A stretch of 64,000 nt of DNA from Macrophomina tecta (GCA_024180945.1 JAKSGN010000002.1:248001-312000); one strand, 5' to 3'. Shown: positions 45,241-56,455, numbered from the stretch's first letter. A program made the numbers and translations. Notes: generated from the letters alone by a model not told the origin.

Positions 45241-45247
45241 TATAAAA
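45241..45247 (+). promoter_or_regulatory. TATA box upstream of the terpene synthase relic
   Basis: TATAAAA lies about 100 bp upstream of the first in-frame ATG of the relic, so the core promoter appears to have survived. Confidence 0.5.
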
Positions 45248-45339
45248 TCCGCTCGAAATTGCTCGGCTTGTGAGCTGCCGTTTTCCTGCGTCTTCTCAGC
45301 TCTCTTTTCCAATCATTCTACCTCTCAATTTCACTGCCC

Positions 45340-46299
45340 GTGGCTTTTACTCTTAAATTCACGACCAGATATAGGATTTCCTTCCACGGTGGATCAGCTT
45401 TGCAACATGACGCAGGTCGTCTGCTTTGCTGCACGAGATCTCCCAACGGCCAGACACTGACGACTACCTCAAGATGGCTGCTAATCGTCCAATCACTGAT
45501 CAGCAACCCTCCCATTAACAGGCGAACCCAGCTGAGCTTATCCATTGAGGCCAAAAATCCCATGATAACACCAATCCAACCATACGGATAATACCTTGAC
45601 TAACATTCTTCCTTCCGCCTCGCCGCAATCACCCTCGCCTTTCCGTACCCCCGCAGCGCCGCCGCCATCCTCTGCATGGCCGCCTGGTTCAGCGTCCTCT
45701 GCACCATCGACGACGTTGTCGAGCGGCTGAATGCCGACACCGACACCGTTGCGTCCAAAGATAGCATCAGCATTCTCCGTGCAATTTCCATCTTCCCAAA
45801 TTGCTCCCCTGGCCTCAATGGTGATGCTTGGGAGCACGTGAAACACATGACTTCTACGTCCCGCGTCCACGTCCGGGTTTTGCATCCTGAGAGGATCTGC
45901 CGGCGCTTCTTTACGGTTCACTGCACCACATGGGAAGATATGACGATGGAGGCTGGAGTCAGACATCTTGCTGTGCCGCTGCCACGTGTAGATGAATATC
46001 TTCGAATTCGTATGATGACTATCTGATATGCACTGTTTGTCATACTACTCAAATCCGAAGCGGTTAGGGAAGGGTGCGGGCGGTCCGAGGTGCTGGATTC
46101 TTTGCAGAGGCAGACTGCGTTGGCGGTGGGATTTGAGAAGAAATTGAAGGAAGATGAGCTGATAAATTTTGTGGTCTTCGCAGCTCGAGGGCCGGAAGCG
46201 TTGAGGAGACGGGTTCCAGCCTCAGAGAACGTGCGTGTAGCGAGAAGAGGCATTGTGCGTACACTCATATCAACGGCTCGAGCGCACCCTTGCCACTGA
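45340..46299 (+). pseudogene. Terpene synthase (class I) pseudogene
   Basis: One frame carries the features of a class I terpene cyclase: RLAAITLAFPYPRS, MAAWFSVLCTIDDVVERL with the Asp-rich metal-binding DDVVE, TWEDMTMEAGVRHL, PRVDEYLRIRMMTI, and then YALFVILLKSEAV, SEVLDSLQRQTALAVGFEK and INFVVFAARG. The frame is interrupted by TGA at 46024-46026, exactly between MMTI and YALFV, and by two stops at 45589-45603 before FRLAAIT; the N-terminal third is hard to align. The second metal site (NDxxSxxKE-like) expected after QTALAVG has drifted to EKKLKEDE. The C-terminus runs into the 3' end of the convergent carotenoid oxygenase gene. Intact relatives cyclise prenyl diphosphates to sesquiterpenes or diterpenes; this copy should be inactive. 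Confidence 0.7.
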
Positions 46300-47976
46300 T
46301 CTTCATATCCGGAATCTCGTCTACCAGGCTCTTCCACTCACCCAGATCCTTTGCGTCAACCCAGTTTCCATGGATCTGAGCCTTGACATGAAGAGGTAGC
46401 TGCACTATAGCAACGGCTTTCTCGAACTCTCGTGTGTCGATGACTACCAAGTCATTCCTGTTGGCTTTCCTTCGTTCCACCATGGCCATGACCCATCCGT
46501 CACCTTCAACGGCATCATCACTTCGCGGTATGAAGACCGGCTCTTGCACTAAAGAGTCGTCGCCAGCGTAGTAAAAGCGCGTCTGGCCCGTTTCGTGGTT
46601 ATGCATGGCAAGAGCATTCAGCCCATGGAATATGTTCTTCCCGCCGTCACTGCGCTCCGGCAAAAACACGTCCGCCCAAAAGATGTTGATCCGTTTTGCG
46701 ATGAAGCGCTCGTCGATGCGGGGAAACTCGGTGGGTACATCCAGGATGACCTGCGGGTCCGGTATCTGCGTGTCGCTCGGCTTGCTGAGGTCGAGTTCCC
46801 AGCGGACGTAGTCGGCCTTCGCATCCGGAGCAGGCATGCGCCCATCCTCGGACGGGAAGAACGGGAATGCGTTGTCGTGAACGCGGCTGGACTCTAGGCA
46901 CAGCCTGGTGCTCCCATCCTGATCCACTACCTCCCACGCACCGCCCGTATGGATTGGCATGCAGTTTCTCCAATGGTACGTCCGCGTCTCGCCCTCCTGC
47001 CAACCCGGCGGCATCCGCACACCCCGCGTCCTCCTCGGCACGACCACAAACGTCGCCGGCCTGCCATAGTTCCACGCCCAGTGCTGCCCGCCCTCCTTCA
47101 TCCTCTCCACATCCGCCTCGAACGGCCACAGCACCAGAACCACCCAATTCTCCGTCACCGCGCAGTCATGGATAAACGCACACCACGGACTCTCCAGCCA
47201 CACCACACTCCCCTCCCTCACCTGCCCATCCCTATCCAGCGCATAAACCACGACATCCCTCGTCCCCAGCCCCTTCGCCTCATACCCAAACACCACCAGC
47301 TCTCCCCTCCCGCCGTCGACCTTCGGATGCGCGGTGAACGTCTTCGCCGCCACCCCTCCCTCAAACGGATCGTACCGCCTCGTCGCCAGCGTATGCGGAT
47401 CGACGGCGTACGGCAGCGCAACCTCCTTGAGCGCGAGGAGCTGTCCGGCCCACAGCACGAGGTTGGTGTTGGCGGTGCTGTCGACGGCGGCGCGCACGCA
47501 GGGGTGGTGCGTGAACGGGTTGCGGTACAGGCCGAAGAGGCGGGCGCCGCGCCGGCGCTCGAGCAGGTAGCGCTCGGTGTGGACGTAGGCCATGCGCATG
47601 TCGACGCGGCCGCCGCGCACGCGGAAGGCGGAGATGCTGCCGTCGCCGTCGATGGGCACGTTGGAGGGGTGCGGCGGGACGAAGGGGTCGCACATGACGC
47701 GGTAGAACTGCGGTGTGGTCGGCGAGTGTTATTCTTCGCTTTTTCTTTGTCCGTATTGCGGTTCTGCGTGGGGAGGGGAGAAAGGAGCTTGGTACGTACG
47801 GTGCCGTCGATCTCGGGGGGCAGGGTGCCGAGGACGGGCAGGTCGGCGATGGAGCCTTCGAGGCGGCATGGCTGGTTGCTGCCGGCGAGGTCGAGGGCGA
47901 GCGGCCATTTAGAGGCGAGGCCTTGGTAGTATGGATGCTCCTCCGGGTGGGTTGATTCAATGGTTGAGGCTGCCAT
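46265..47976 (-). CDS. Carotenoid cleavage oxygenase (RPE65/lignostilbene dioxygenase family)
   Basis: Two exons (47800-47976 and 46265-47707, 92-bp intron) give 539 residues; splicing joins LPPEIDGT to FYRVMCDPFVPPHPSNVPID, the family hallmark. The enzyme is a seven-bladed beta-propeller whose non-haem iron is held by four histidines, visible here in TAHPKVDG, CAFIHDCAVTENW, RVHDNAFPFFP and AQIHGNWVDA. Other family blocks are TNLVLWAGQLLALKE and EPVFIPRSDDAVEGDGWVM. No signal peptide is seen, so a cytosolic enzyme is likely. It cleaves double bonds in carotenoids, apocarotenoids or stilbenes with O2; the substrate cannot be told. The start at 47976 is preferred over an upstream in-frame ATG because the usual N-terminal sequence begins there. 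Its last codons overlap the end of the terpene synthase relic on the other strand. Confidence 0.9.
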
Positions 47977-49224
47977 GAGGGTTTGGTGTCGTTGCGATGG
48001 CTCCCTTTTTATCACTAGCAAATATAGGAAGAAGCGGTATCTGAGGAACGAAATTAAGCGCTGCTGGAAGAATGCATACTCTGGGTTTATCAAGCTATTT
48101 CATCCTATATCTATTATTTAACATTCCTCCCCGCCATCCATCTGTGTGGGACATCGCCACTGCCGAAAGCATGGCTCGCACTCCAAAGCAAGACCGAAGC
48201 CCTCTGCCGTACCCCATCCAAAAGCAAACACGAGCTCTGTTTCTGAGCAGAAGAACATGCTTGGGGTCCGCAGCATCCCCCGCATCTACAAACGCAGTTA
48301 GCAGTCCCGTCATGGTGTCTTATCCGCGAATGTGGGGATGTGGGGTAGGATACCATAACGGGCACCGTATCCTCTCTCTCATTGGCCAGCCACCACCACA
48401 TATGCTTTCCTATTTGGAACTACCAGCAGTTGTACTACCAGGCGAGTCTTGTAAAACCAGCGACAACACACAAGGAAGCCCATGCCGGTCACCCGCGCGT
48501 AAAAAGGCGGCGTCGGCATATCCCGGAACGAGCGCGGCTCGCCGGCTGGGCAAGGCAAGCCGGTCGGCCCGAACGCTCCCTTGCTGAGCTCCTCTTGCCG
48601 AGCGCAACAAGGGACGCCGCATAGGGATACGGGCACGTTCTTCATGCAGCGGCTATAGGCATTGCCCCACGTGTGCATGCAAGTGGTGGCGTGACGGCCC
48701 GGTCGTCTGGCCTGTGCTGAAACGCAATCTGCAGGCGGTCTGGTGAGAGAGGAGGTTCAGCGGGCGGGCGCGGCGGCGTCTCATGGAACACGCTTTGATG
48801 CGAGGCTGGAGAAAGGCCCTGGAGAAACCCTACGATAAGGGTAGCAGTGCTGATTAGCCGTCTCTTAAACTGACGTAACACGTGTCCTCGAAAGACCGTT
48901 GGAAGGCGGACGGCGGCGGCATGGCCGGCAAATATCAATTTTTGAGAGCCATGGCAGTACGCCCGTGCCCGAGATGAAGGCCGAAGTGGATGGCCCTTAC
49001 CATACACTGGTGAGTTTTCGATTTTCAAAACTGCTAAGATGGCCATTCGTTCATTCTGCAAACCCCAAGTGATGATAGCATACCTGGGGCCAGTACGCTA
49101 AACCGAAGCAAACCCTATGGAAGTGCATCCACCTATGAGCTCTGGTGAATCGCTCGGCCACATTTTCCACCAGGTAGTCGAAATGATCTAAATCTTATCC
49201 AATATCCTCTCACCATCATATCCT
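47977..49224. other. Intergenic region upstream of the carotenoid oxygenase
   Basis: About 1.25 kb. It must include the oxygenase promoter and the 3' side of the large disordered protein gene. Open frames are short and unrelated to known families. Confidence 0.5.
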
Positions 49225-52200
49225 TCACACGTTCCTTGGTCCATGCAAGACGCACTCCTCAACCCAAACCTCAACCTCCAGCGGCGCTTTCCCCTCCATG
49301 CGCTCGAGCCGCGTTAAAGTGCCCATAAAGAGCCCCCCTTCCGCCTCTAGCTCATCGAGCTTCTCAAAAATACCTTTTTGCATCGCCACCTTCTCCTGGA
49401 TCTCCTCGATCCTGGAACCCTTTGGCGCGCACATCTCCAACAACGCCTGCCCAGCCTCTCTATTTGCCATATCAGCCACCGTATATGCGCCGATGATGCG
49501 GTGGTTGCGCTCATGCTTGTAAGTCACCCTCTCGACGGGCATCTCGGGCGGCTCAAAGAGCTCGTCTATATGGTCATCGCCATGGTCAGGCGGATGACCG
49601 GGGATATTGCTTTCAACCGTCAGCGTGTGAATCTCCTTGCTCCGGGCGATCCACTGGCGCTTAGCCAACCATGCGCTATTCACCGGCGTGACGGTGGGCC
49701 TAGAAGCGAGAGAGCCAGGAGACAGCGGGGAGCGAAGAGAGCGGGTGACGTAGACCAGGACAGTCCCAGAAGCGCTTTCAGCGCGATAGTGCATCATCCC
49801 GTCCTCGTCTTTTACGCAGGAAAAAGAGTTGCAATCCATGCTGGGTCCAGGAAGGCCGAAGCGTGGGAGCTGGATTTCCTTACCCGCGGCCGCATTCGCC
49901 TCGACGAGGGTGTTGTAGGCCGGAGGGCCAATGCGCACCTCTTCCGCTTCCTCTTCGGGGGATTCTGGCCACCAGTACTTGCGGTTGATGTGATACTGGT
50001 ACCAGACTTCGTTCTCATCGAGGGGCTCCGGTTCAATGACGGTGCGAGTGACCGTGGTACCATGCTCACCGCCGTCGTCATCAAAGTTCTCATGCTCGCC
50101 GCCTGACTCTTCGCCATCAGTTAGGAAGTCTGCGAGAGCCTGCTGATTTGCCATGTATTGCTCGAAATGATTCGGATCCCAGGACTTTCCACCGAGTTGG
50201 GGCAGCTGCTGCGTCTCTTGCCCGTCGGCTTCCCTTCCTGTCTCCTTTTCTGCTTCTCGTTCCGCAACAAGCGCAGCTAATCCCATAAGCTCTTTTGGGT
50301 CCTTCACCTTCTCCTTTTCCAATTCTGGCCAGCGTTGAAGCACACGCTTCAGGCGTCCCTGAAGCCCCGCTGTAGTAAACTTCTTGCCAGTTAATGCGGC
50401 ATAAAGAATGCGAATTTCGCCCCATTTGAGCCCTTTCTTCTTCCAATAGTGAAGCCGCTTGTCATCTTCAGTCAATAGCGATAAAGGTGTAGTTGGAGTC
50501 TTGTCGACTAGAGGACCGTAGTCCATAGATTGAGGATCATTCAAAACAGTGGCCGGTCTTCGGGGAGCGCCCTCCGTGACTTTGATCCCATTCTTTGTAG
50601 TCTTTGGTGCCGAGAGCTCATCCTCAGTTGATACCTGTTCAGCGCTTCGGTGGCCATTAGAGGACTCCCGAAATTTCGGCTTCTGTGCTGGCATGAGAGC
50701 ACTGGTCTTTGATCGGCCAACCAGCCTGCCAGGCTTGCCCCTAGGGCTATTCGCATTTTTTGGTTTTTTCAAAGAAGTTCCTTCGGTACCTAATACCTTA
50801 TTTAAAGATTGCGGTGGCTTTTTCAGCCGACCACTGGTAAGTGCCTCCTTCCTTCGGGAAGCATTGCGTTTAGCAGCTTCTCGAGCATTGGCAGTTGGGG
50901 CCTTCCGTACTTCTGAACAACTGTCGTCTCGCCTCTTGGGGAAATATTCTGCGGCACTGGCTAATATGGTCGGAGGATCGGAAATTATTCGCTCAGCAGG
51001 ACCTCTGAGACCTTGTCTCCCATCTTCTCCGCTCCTGTTCGCATCTTCAATTCGAGGCTCTCGAAAGACAGTGTCAATCTCATTGGTAAAACCCTTGCGA
51101 CCGCCATCTCGTTCCTCGTCTGCAGACGTATCGGAACCTTGAGCGAGATTGCGACCGTTGTGCTCGGTGAGTGGCTGGTCATTGAACAGGTAGCCGAGGT
51201 CGTCCTCTGTCACCGGTTCAAGCTGCTCAACAGCCTCGAAATGCTCCCCAGCTGATCGCTCCATCTGAGTATCGAGATTCTCCAGGCCTTGGCCGATGCT
51301 ATGAGGCGCGTCTTCCCCATCCACCGCCTCATCGAACGCCTCTGCATATTCCTCGTCATCGCACTCCCTGATGAACTCATCACTCTTGAGATGTGCAACC
51401 TGAGTCCTCTTTCCTTTCTTAGGGCCTGGCTTCTTCCCCGTCTGCTTCCCCGGAATTCCCTTCGCCCGCATCTCCGCAACCTCAATATTGGCCTCGGGCT
51501 CGGCTTTTCGCGCTTTGATTCTTGCCAAAGACTTCTTTCCACGAATAACCTTCTTCTTCGCCTCCGCCCTCTTCTTCTTCTCCTCTTCGAGCTGCTTTAA
51601 CGGATCTTCATCCTCTATCTCGCTTTCATCGTCGGAAGAGGATTGATGCTCGTCGGCGCCAACTGTCGGGCTTGAATCACCACTGTACTTTCCGTGCCCA
51701 ACAAGATCGGGTCTGCGTAGCTCTCGTTGAGGGGATTTCTTCATCTTATCCAAAGCTGACATCGCCCGCTTCCAGGCAGACTCCTGCTCAACCTTATCCT
51801 GAATGGGCTTGCTAACGATTTTGTTGGGCTTGTTTGATCGATCGCAGGCCTGCTCATGGCCAGCAGATTTCTTGTGAGTTTGTTTGCGCAAAGCCGCTCG
51901 AATTAAACCAGCATTGGAAGTCTTATTGCGCCGAGTAGGTGACTCCTTGAGTTTGAATCCATCATCTATCTGCTGATTACTCGCAATCGTGGTGTCAGAT
52001 TTCTTTGATGGCACCTCCCCTTCATCGGTTGCATCTTTTCCAGCTTTGAAGGCCTCTGTTTTTCTTCGCGCATTGACTTTCGGCTCCTTATCGTCGGATT
52101 TGTTGTCAGCGCCACCGTTTTCAGCGTCACTGGACTCGAGACTCGAAATCTCGTTGACAAGCTGACTAGCAGGGAAACCTCTCGGAGAATTGGAGTATTT

Positions 52201-53919
52201 AGACCGGGATGCAGTCAGTAAGGAAGTCTTCAGCGGAGGACGCTTCGGCGTAGTAGGATTTAACAGAGGTTTCCTCGGCTGTAGGGTAGCGCTGTTGGTT
52301 GCTCTCGTATATTCTTCTTCGGTATTTGATTCGCGCATTCTCCTTGCAAGGTAGTTAACCATCTGTCTTGGGTTTGCACTGGGGTTGTTCGAAGCTACGG
52401 TGCATGGCGGGCTCGCAGCGATACGGTTGGAAGAAACATGGTCCGAGAGAACTGGGTACTCGGGTATGCATGTGACGCTTTGAGAGGGCTCAATGGAGGT
52501 ACGAAGACCAAAACTATGGGCCGGCTCAGTAGAGAGGCCGAGCATCTCCACGTCATCTTCACTGCCCTCATAAGCGCTTCCTTTTCTTGAAAGACTTCCG
52601 GAAGCTTGGCTGGTAGATCCTCCGAGACCCACTCTCCAAGCGTCCGCATTGCCTCGTCGGGTACCTCCCAAGTAGTTCTGATTATTGGGCTTGGTCTTCA
52701 AGGCAGTTCTATTGTCGGGAAGTGGCCAAGGGTCCTCATCGGAATCTTCGTCCATGAAAAGCCTTGCCTTTGGAGCAAGTTGAGAGCTTGAAGGAGCTTG
52801 CAACACATCTTGAAGGGTATCATTATGCTGACCTGAGACTGTGTGAGTATGCAAGTGATGCTCGGCAACGCGGCGATGTGCCGCTTCAGGACTATCGTCG
52901 TCGTTCTCTTTGTCGAGCTGAATGCGCTGGCGCTTTTTTGCATAGGCTCTGTGTTTGGGATCTGACTGATGTGCCGGGCTACGAAAGCGCTTGGGGAGGC
53001 GGAAGCCGTTGATCAAGCCGGTTTGAACATCCGTCCGTCGTGGAAGAATGTATTGGCGTGGAATCTGCAGTTCCGACCGTGCTCCCCAGTGGTGGCTCTC
53101 ATAATCACTCTGACTGTTCCTGGGGCAAGATACCTGGAGCCCGTCCTCGAGGTCCGAGTCCGAATCCGAATCTGATTCCGAGTCGTCACTGATAGAAATT
53201 ACCTCCGTCTGGGGCTGTGGCTGTGAATGTAAGCGTAAGTATCCATTATATGGCTGATGTGAACGCCGAACAGTGCGGGAGAATACCGTCTGGGGAGGAC
53301 TCTCGTGGCTTCTTTGTTTCTGTGATCTGGAATATTGTTTCGTCTCGGCCAAATGCTGCATGCAGAGCGAGTCTTTACCAGCTCTGTGTGTGCTTCGCAA
53401 CAGACCTTCATTGATTTGATCTAGATTCTCTGGAATATATGAAGCATACGTGTTGCTGCTCGGTTCTCCATGCATGAGTTCTTGGCTGTGACTGCCACGT
53501 GAGATGCGTCGGGCGGGATGTCGCTCTATTTCTTCTGGTGTCAGATTAGGATTGGGGTCAAAGTGGGGTTTGCTATCAGTCTCAAAAGACTCTCGGTCTT
53601 CGCTCCGCCTTGGAAGCCCGAAGACACCATCGTACTGTTGGCTGGACACCGGGGACGCAATGCTGTCTGTAGGTGAATCTAAGCCATGCAGTGACTCCGC
53701 AAGACATACGCCATGTGACGGAAGCTCTTGTTCAGTAAAACCGTTTGCATCCATAGCTGGATGGACTCTTGGCCTCTTGGCATTCGGAAGTTTCGAGTTG
53801 CGAAGGCGTTCGTGCGAGGGATCAAGTATGATCTGACTATGTTGACAGTTTAGCTGAAGAAGCGAGGGTTGGCGTTGGTTGCTTGAAAGGCCATTGTGAT
53901 GAGCCGGGCAAAACTTCAT
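49225..53919 (-). CDS. Large disordered hypothetical nuclear-type protein, 1564 aa
   Basis: An uninterrupted frame of 4.7 kb, so real coding is certain although I do not recognise a family. The first 1100 residues are Ser/Asp/Glu/Lys rich, with SDDSESDSDSDSDLEDG, many basic patches of nuclear-localisation type (KKRAEAKKKVIRGKKSLARI, GKQTGKKPGPKKGKR) and no hydrophobic domain. At about residues 1150-1200 a compact segment, DDKRLHYWKKKGLKWGEIR then ILYAALTGKKFTTAGLQGRL and KRVLQRW, looks like a Myb/SANT- or HTH-type DNA-binding domain. The last 200 residues are folded, with ERVTYKHERNHRIIGAYTVA and a coiled-coil-like EEIQEKVAMQKGIFEKLDEL. A chromatin or DNA-binding role is suggested by composition only. 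Translation may begin at the first ATG or at a second one 55 residues later (MDANGFTEQELPSHG). Confidence 0.8.
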   Translation of the reverse strand: MKFCPAHHNGLSSNQRQPSLLQLNCQHSQIILDPSHERLRNSKLPNAKRPRVHPAMDANGFTEQELPSHGVCLAESLHGLDSPTDSIASPVSSQQYDGVFGLPRRSEDRESFETDSKPHFDPNPNLTPEEIERHPARRISRGSHSQELMHGEPSSNTYASYIPENLDQINEGLLRSTHRAGKDSLCMQHLAETKQYSRSQKQRSHESPPQTVFSRTVRRSHQPYNGYLRLHSQPQPQTEVISISDDSESDSDSDSDLEDGLQVSCPRNSQSDYESHHWGARSELQIPRQYILPRRTDVQTGLINGFRLPKRFRSPAHQSDPKHRAYAKKRQRIQLDKENDDDSPEAAHRRVAEHHLHTHTVSGQHNDTLQDVLQAPSSSQLAPKARLFMDEDSDEDPWPLPDNRTALKTKPNNQNYLGGTRRGNADAWRVGLGGSTSQASGSLSRKGSAYEGSEDDVEMLGLSTEPAHSFGLRTSIEPSQSVTCIPEYPVLSDHVSSNRIAASPPCTVASNNPSANPRQMVNYLARRMRESNTEEEYTRATNSATLQPRKPLLNPTTPKRPPLKTSLLTASRSKYSNSPRGFPASQLVNEISSLESSDAENGGADNKSDDKEPKVNARRKTEAFKAGKDATDEGEVPSKKSDTTIASNQQIDDGFKLKESPTRRNKTSNAGLIRAALRKQTHKKSAGHEQACDRSNKPNKIVSKPIQDKVEQESAWKRAMSALDKMKKSPQRELRRPDLVGHGKYSGDSSPTVGADEHQSSSDDESEIEDEDPLKQLEEEKKKRAEAKKKVIRGKKSLARIKARKAEPEANIEVAEMRAKGIPGKQTGKKPGPKKGKRTQVAHLKSDEFIRECDDEEYAEAFDEAVDGEDAPHSIGQGLENLDTQMERSAGEHFEAVEQLEPVTEDDLGYLFNDQPLTEHNGRNLAQGSDTSADEERDGGRKGFTNEIDTVFREPRIEDANRSGEDGRQGLRGPAERIISDPPTILASAAEYFPKRRDDSCSEVRKAPTANAREAAKRNASRRKEALTSGRLKKPPQSLNKVLGTEGTSLKKPKNANSPRGKPGRLVGRSKTSALMPAQKPKFRESSNGHRSAEQVSTEDELSAPKTTKNGIKVTEGAPRRPATVLNDPQSMDYGPLVDKTPTTPLSLLTEDDKRLHYWKKKGLKWGEIRILYAALTGKKFTTAGLQGRLKRVLQRWPELEKEKVKDPKELMGLAALVAEREAEKETGREADGQETQQLPQLGGKSWDPNHFEQYMANQQALADFLTDGEESGGEHENFDDDGGEHGTTVTRTVIEPEPLDENEVWYQYHINRKYWWPESPEEEAEEVRIGPPAYNTLVEANAAAGKEIQLPRFGLPGPSMDCNSFSCVKDEDGMMHYRAESASGTVLVYVTRSLRSPLSPGSLASRPTVTPVNSAWLAKRQWIARSKEIHTLTVESNIPGHPPDHGDDHIDELFEPPEMPVERVTYKHERNHRIIGAYTVADMANREAGQALLEMCAPKGSRIEEIQEKVAMQKGIFEKLDELEAEGGLFMGTLTRLERMEGKAPLEVEVWVEECVLHGPRNV

Positions 53920-55213
53920 GCAGCATGGGCTGCGCTTGGCTTGAATAGGGCGACTCCATGGCTAATACTCAATCGGGAAGGCACGCAGGTGAGCAATGCA
54001 GCCAAAGGGTCCAAAAGCGCACGTGAGGTTTAAAGGTAAGTGCGTGTCGAACTTAAGTGAGGATGGCAAAGATAGCTGCCCCTACGGTCTGGTGAAAACG
54101 CACGGCGGTGCAGCTCACGGAGATAGGCTACCGAGGGTTTGAGAATTCTCCACATGCTGGTTGGTGCTAAGGTAACCAGAACAGGACCAGAAAATCTTCA
54201 CCGTGTTCCCTTTCCGTGGCTATTCATTTGGGTGTGTTTGCCTGTTTGCCGTAGAGACCTTGTTAATCGGTGAACGTCTGCCAACACTTTAATATTTTTG
54301 AAGGATGTGAAACAAAAAAAAAAAAAAAAAAAGCAGAAGACGTGAAAGAAGAGTTTCTCGCCTCAGTAGCAAACCCCTTAAAAGCGGACGATAGGATTAA
54401 TAATAACCTACCTGCTTCGGCAATGAGCAGCAGGGCCTGTGTATCAATCCAAAGAGGGCTCATTCTTTTGCATGTTCTTCCCCTTCCTACCCATTGCCTC
54501 ATGAGGTGGCTTTCAATCTGTTCGCCAAATACCAGTGATGAGACGGTGAAATGGAGAGGACTGAAACTACTGTTTGTCCGGAACTCACCGGCCTGGGCTA
54601 CCATAGGAAGGCTCATCTCCAAACATCAGGTGTTGACATGCACCACTCTCTGTGTTTGCTAAGTATTGGCGCAGTTCATTGAGTAAAGGGCGGGAGGAGC
54701 ATGGGGTTACAGATGGGGCCATACGTTCTGAGGTCAGGTGGAGTGCAGGCCATCCTAGCTGGGCGATGGGACGACGAAAGCTGTGGCTACATGATGCGAA
54801 TGAGCAGCAGTGGGAGACGAAGCGGGAATGTGACGGGGAAAGACTTGACGCGGAGGTGCAGATGCAAACTCAATTTGCGCGACGCACAAACCCCCAATCA
54901 GTGAGTGCGGCTGCTCCACGGGCCTAGCTCATCTAGTCGGACAGGCTTTTCAGCCCTTAGCATGCCGACCGTTGCTGTAGATAAGCGCAAGGGATGCAAT
55001 ACTTATCTATTAAGCTAAGGAACAGGCCAATAGCTATGAACCGTCAGGAACGCCCATCGCTCAGAAGCAAAACGCTCGCACGTGCTTTCCTAAAGACACC
55101 GTAAACCTCGATCCACAAACCCAGAGAAGATATTCACAGGCTCATATTCTCGCCTCCGCTCTACCCTGACGGAGCCTCCTCCATCTACTATAAAACTCCA
55201 ACTTGCTCATAGT
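53920..55213. other. Intergenic region with a poly-A run
   Basis: Contains an A run at 54314-54332 and otherwise unique sequence, between the upstream side of the large protein gene and the 3' side of the phosphate carrier gene. No gene is supported. Confidence 0.55.
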
Positions 55214-56455
55214 CTAGTGACCACCAGTGGTCGGCAGGCCCAAGTACACCTTGAAGCTGTCGTAGATGAGCCACTGGAACGCCGTGAGCGTACCAATCAT
55301 GAAGATACGGACGGGTAGGCCGTTCCAGAGACCCGCGAAGCCAATGTTGCCATAGATGCGGGACATGGCGTGGCCGGCGCTCTCGCCCGCCTTGCGGTCG
55401 CTGTTGAGCTTCGAGACCATGACGTCTGTTTAGAGGAAAGACCGGGTCAGCGTCCGATCCTCCCTCCAGGGAAAAGGGAATTGGCAGGGCAAGCGGAAAC
55501 GTACCAGCAGGGTGCGAAATGACCGCACAGCCAATGCCTGCAATATAGCCACCCAAGAAGCTCACACCCGTCTGCTGCAGGCCATTATACGCCTCCTTCG
55601 GCTTGCCCAAATACTTATAAATCTGCTCGACCGCCTTCTCAAACGTCGCAAACTTGACCATCGTATACGGAATCTGCCTGCCCCACAGCGGCACGAGACC
55701 CTTATACAGCCCTGCCACGCCTTCCTGCCCCACGACCTTACTTACCCCCTCTCTCATATTGTGCGCATACGGCGGCAGGGTCGTCTGCATCCTAACCTTG
55801 ACCGCCTCCCACGGACACAGCGCGATATCGGCGAGGAACTCGGCGCTGGCACTGGCGCCGAGGTACACAACCGTCTTGTTGGCGCTGGGGAACCACTTCT
55901 CGCCGTAGAGGTACTTGAACACTTCGTAGAAGCCGTACTTGCCAGCGCCCTGGAATGAGTAGCCGACGAACGTGGGCGACCAGCCGAAGAAGACGCCGCG
56001 CAGGCCCTCCTTGGCAAAAATCTGCCGCCATGCGCCCACATTGGACGAGTAGATTTTCGGATCAACCTGCCGGCGGCACTTGACGAGGTCGAGGGGCGTG
56101 ACGGCTGTGTGGGTGGGGCCGCATGCTAGTTGGCCGGACAAAAAAGAGAGTCAGTCGGGCAGTCCAAAACAAGCAGACTTGAGTATGTGAGGGAAATAAT
56201 GGTGTGCTGAATCGAGCTTGGGGAAGATTGCTGTTTCGGCGGAGGGTGGTGGAAGTTCCTCCGGCATAGATGGCTGTGAGGGCCCACAGGTGCAGCGCTC
56301 AGACGCGCTTTGTGAGGTACGCGACGTGATGACCAAGACTGGGGAGCCAATCGCTTACCAATGACGCCACCTAATGTGCAAGCAGCGAAGTACGTTCCAG
56401 AGAAGAGCTCGATCTTCTTCTGCGCTGCGGCACGAGCGTCGCCCTTTGTCGCCAT
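55214..56455 (-). CDS. mir1: Mitochondrial phosphate carrier (Mir1/PiC type)
   Basis: Three exons (56359-56455, 55505-56125, 55214-55425) give 309 residues. Three mitochondrial carrier repeats are seen: [35 protein letters not shown] and [17 protein letters not shown], each with the Px[DE]xx[KR] signature or its usual variant. [20 protein letters not shown] and [20 protein letters not shown] are diagnostic for the phosphate carrier. It imports phosphate with a proton (or copper in some members) across the inner mitochondrial membrane for ATP synthesis. There is no long presequence. The first intron is unusually long for this window (233 bp), the second is 79 bp with an AAACAG acceptor. The protein ends LTTGGH-like (GLPTTGGH), normal for the family. 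Confidence 0.94.
56126..56358 (-). other. Long first intron of the phosphate carrier gene
   Basis: 233 bp, against 48-112 bp for most introns here. GTAAGC donor and AACTAG acceptor; splicing gives [16 protein letters not shown]. No open frame or RNA structure was recognised inside. Confidence 0.8.

Noticed and set aside
46949..47929. 326-codon Arg/Pro/His-rich plus-strand frame
   Set aside because: Antisense to the well-supported carotenoid oxygenase; composition reflects GC-rich codons on the other strand.
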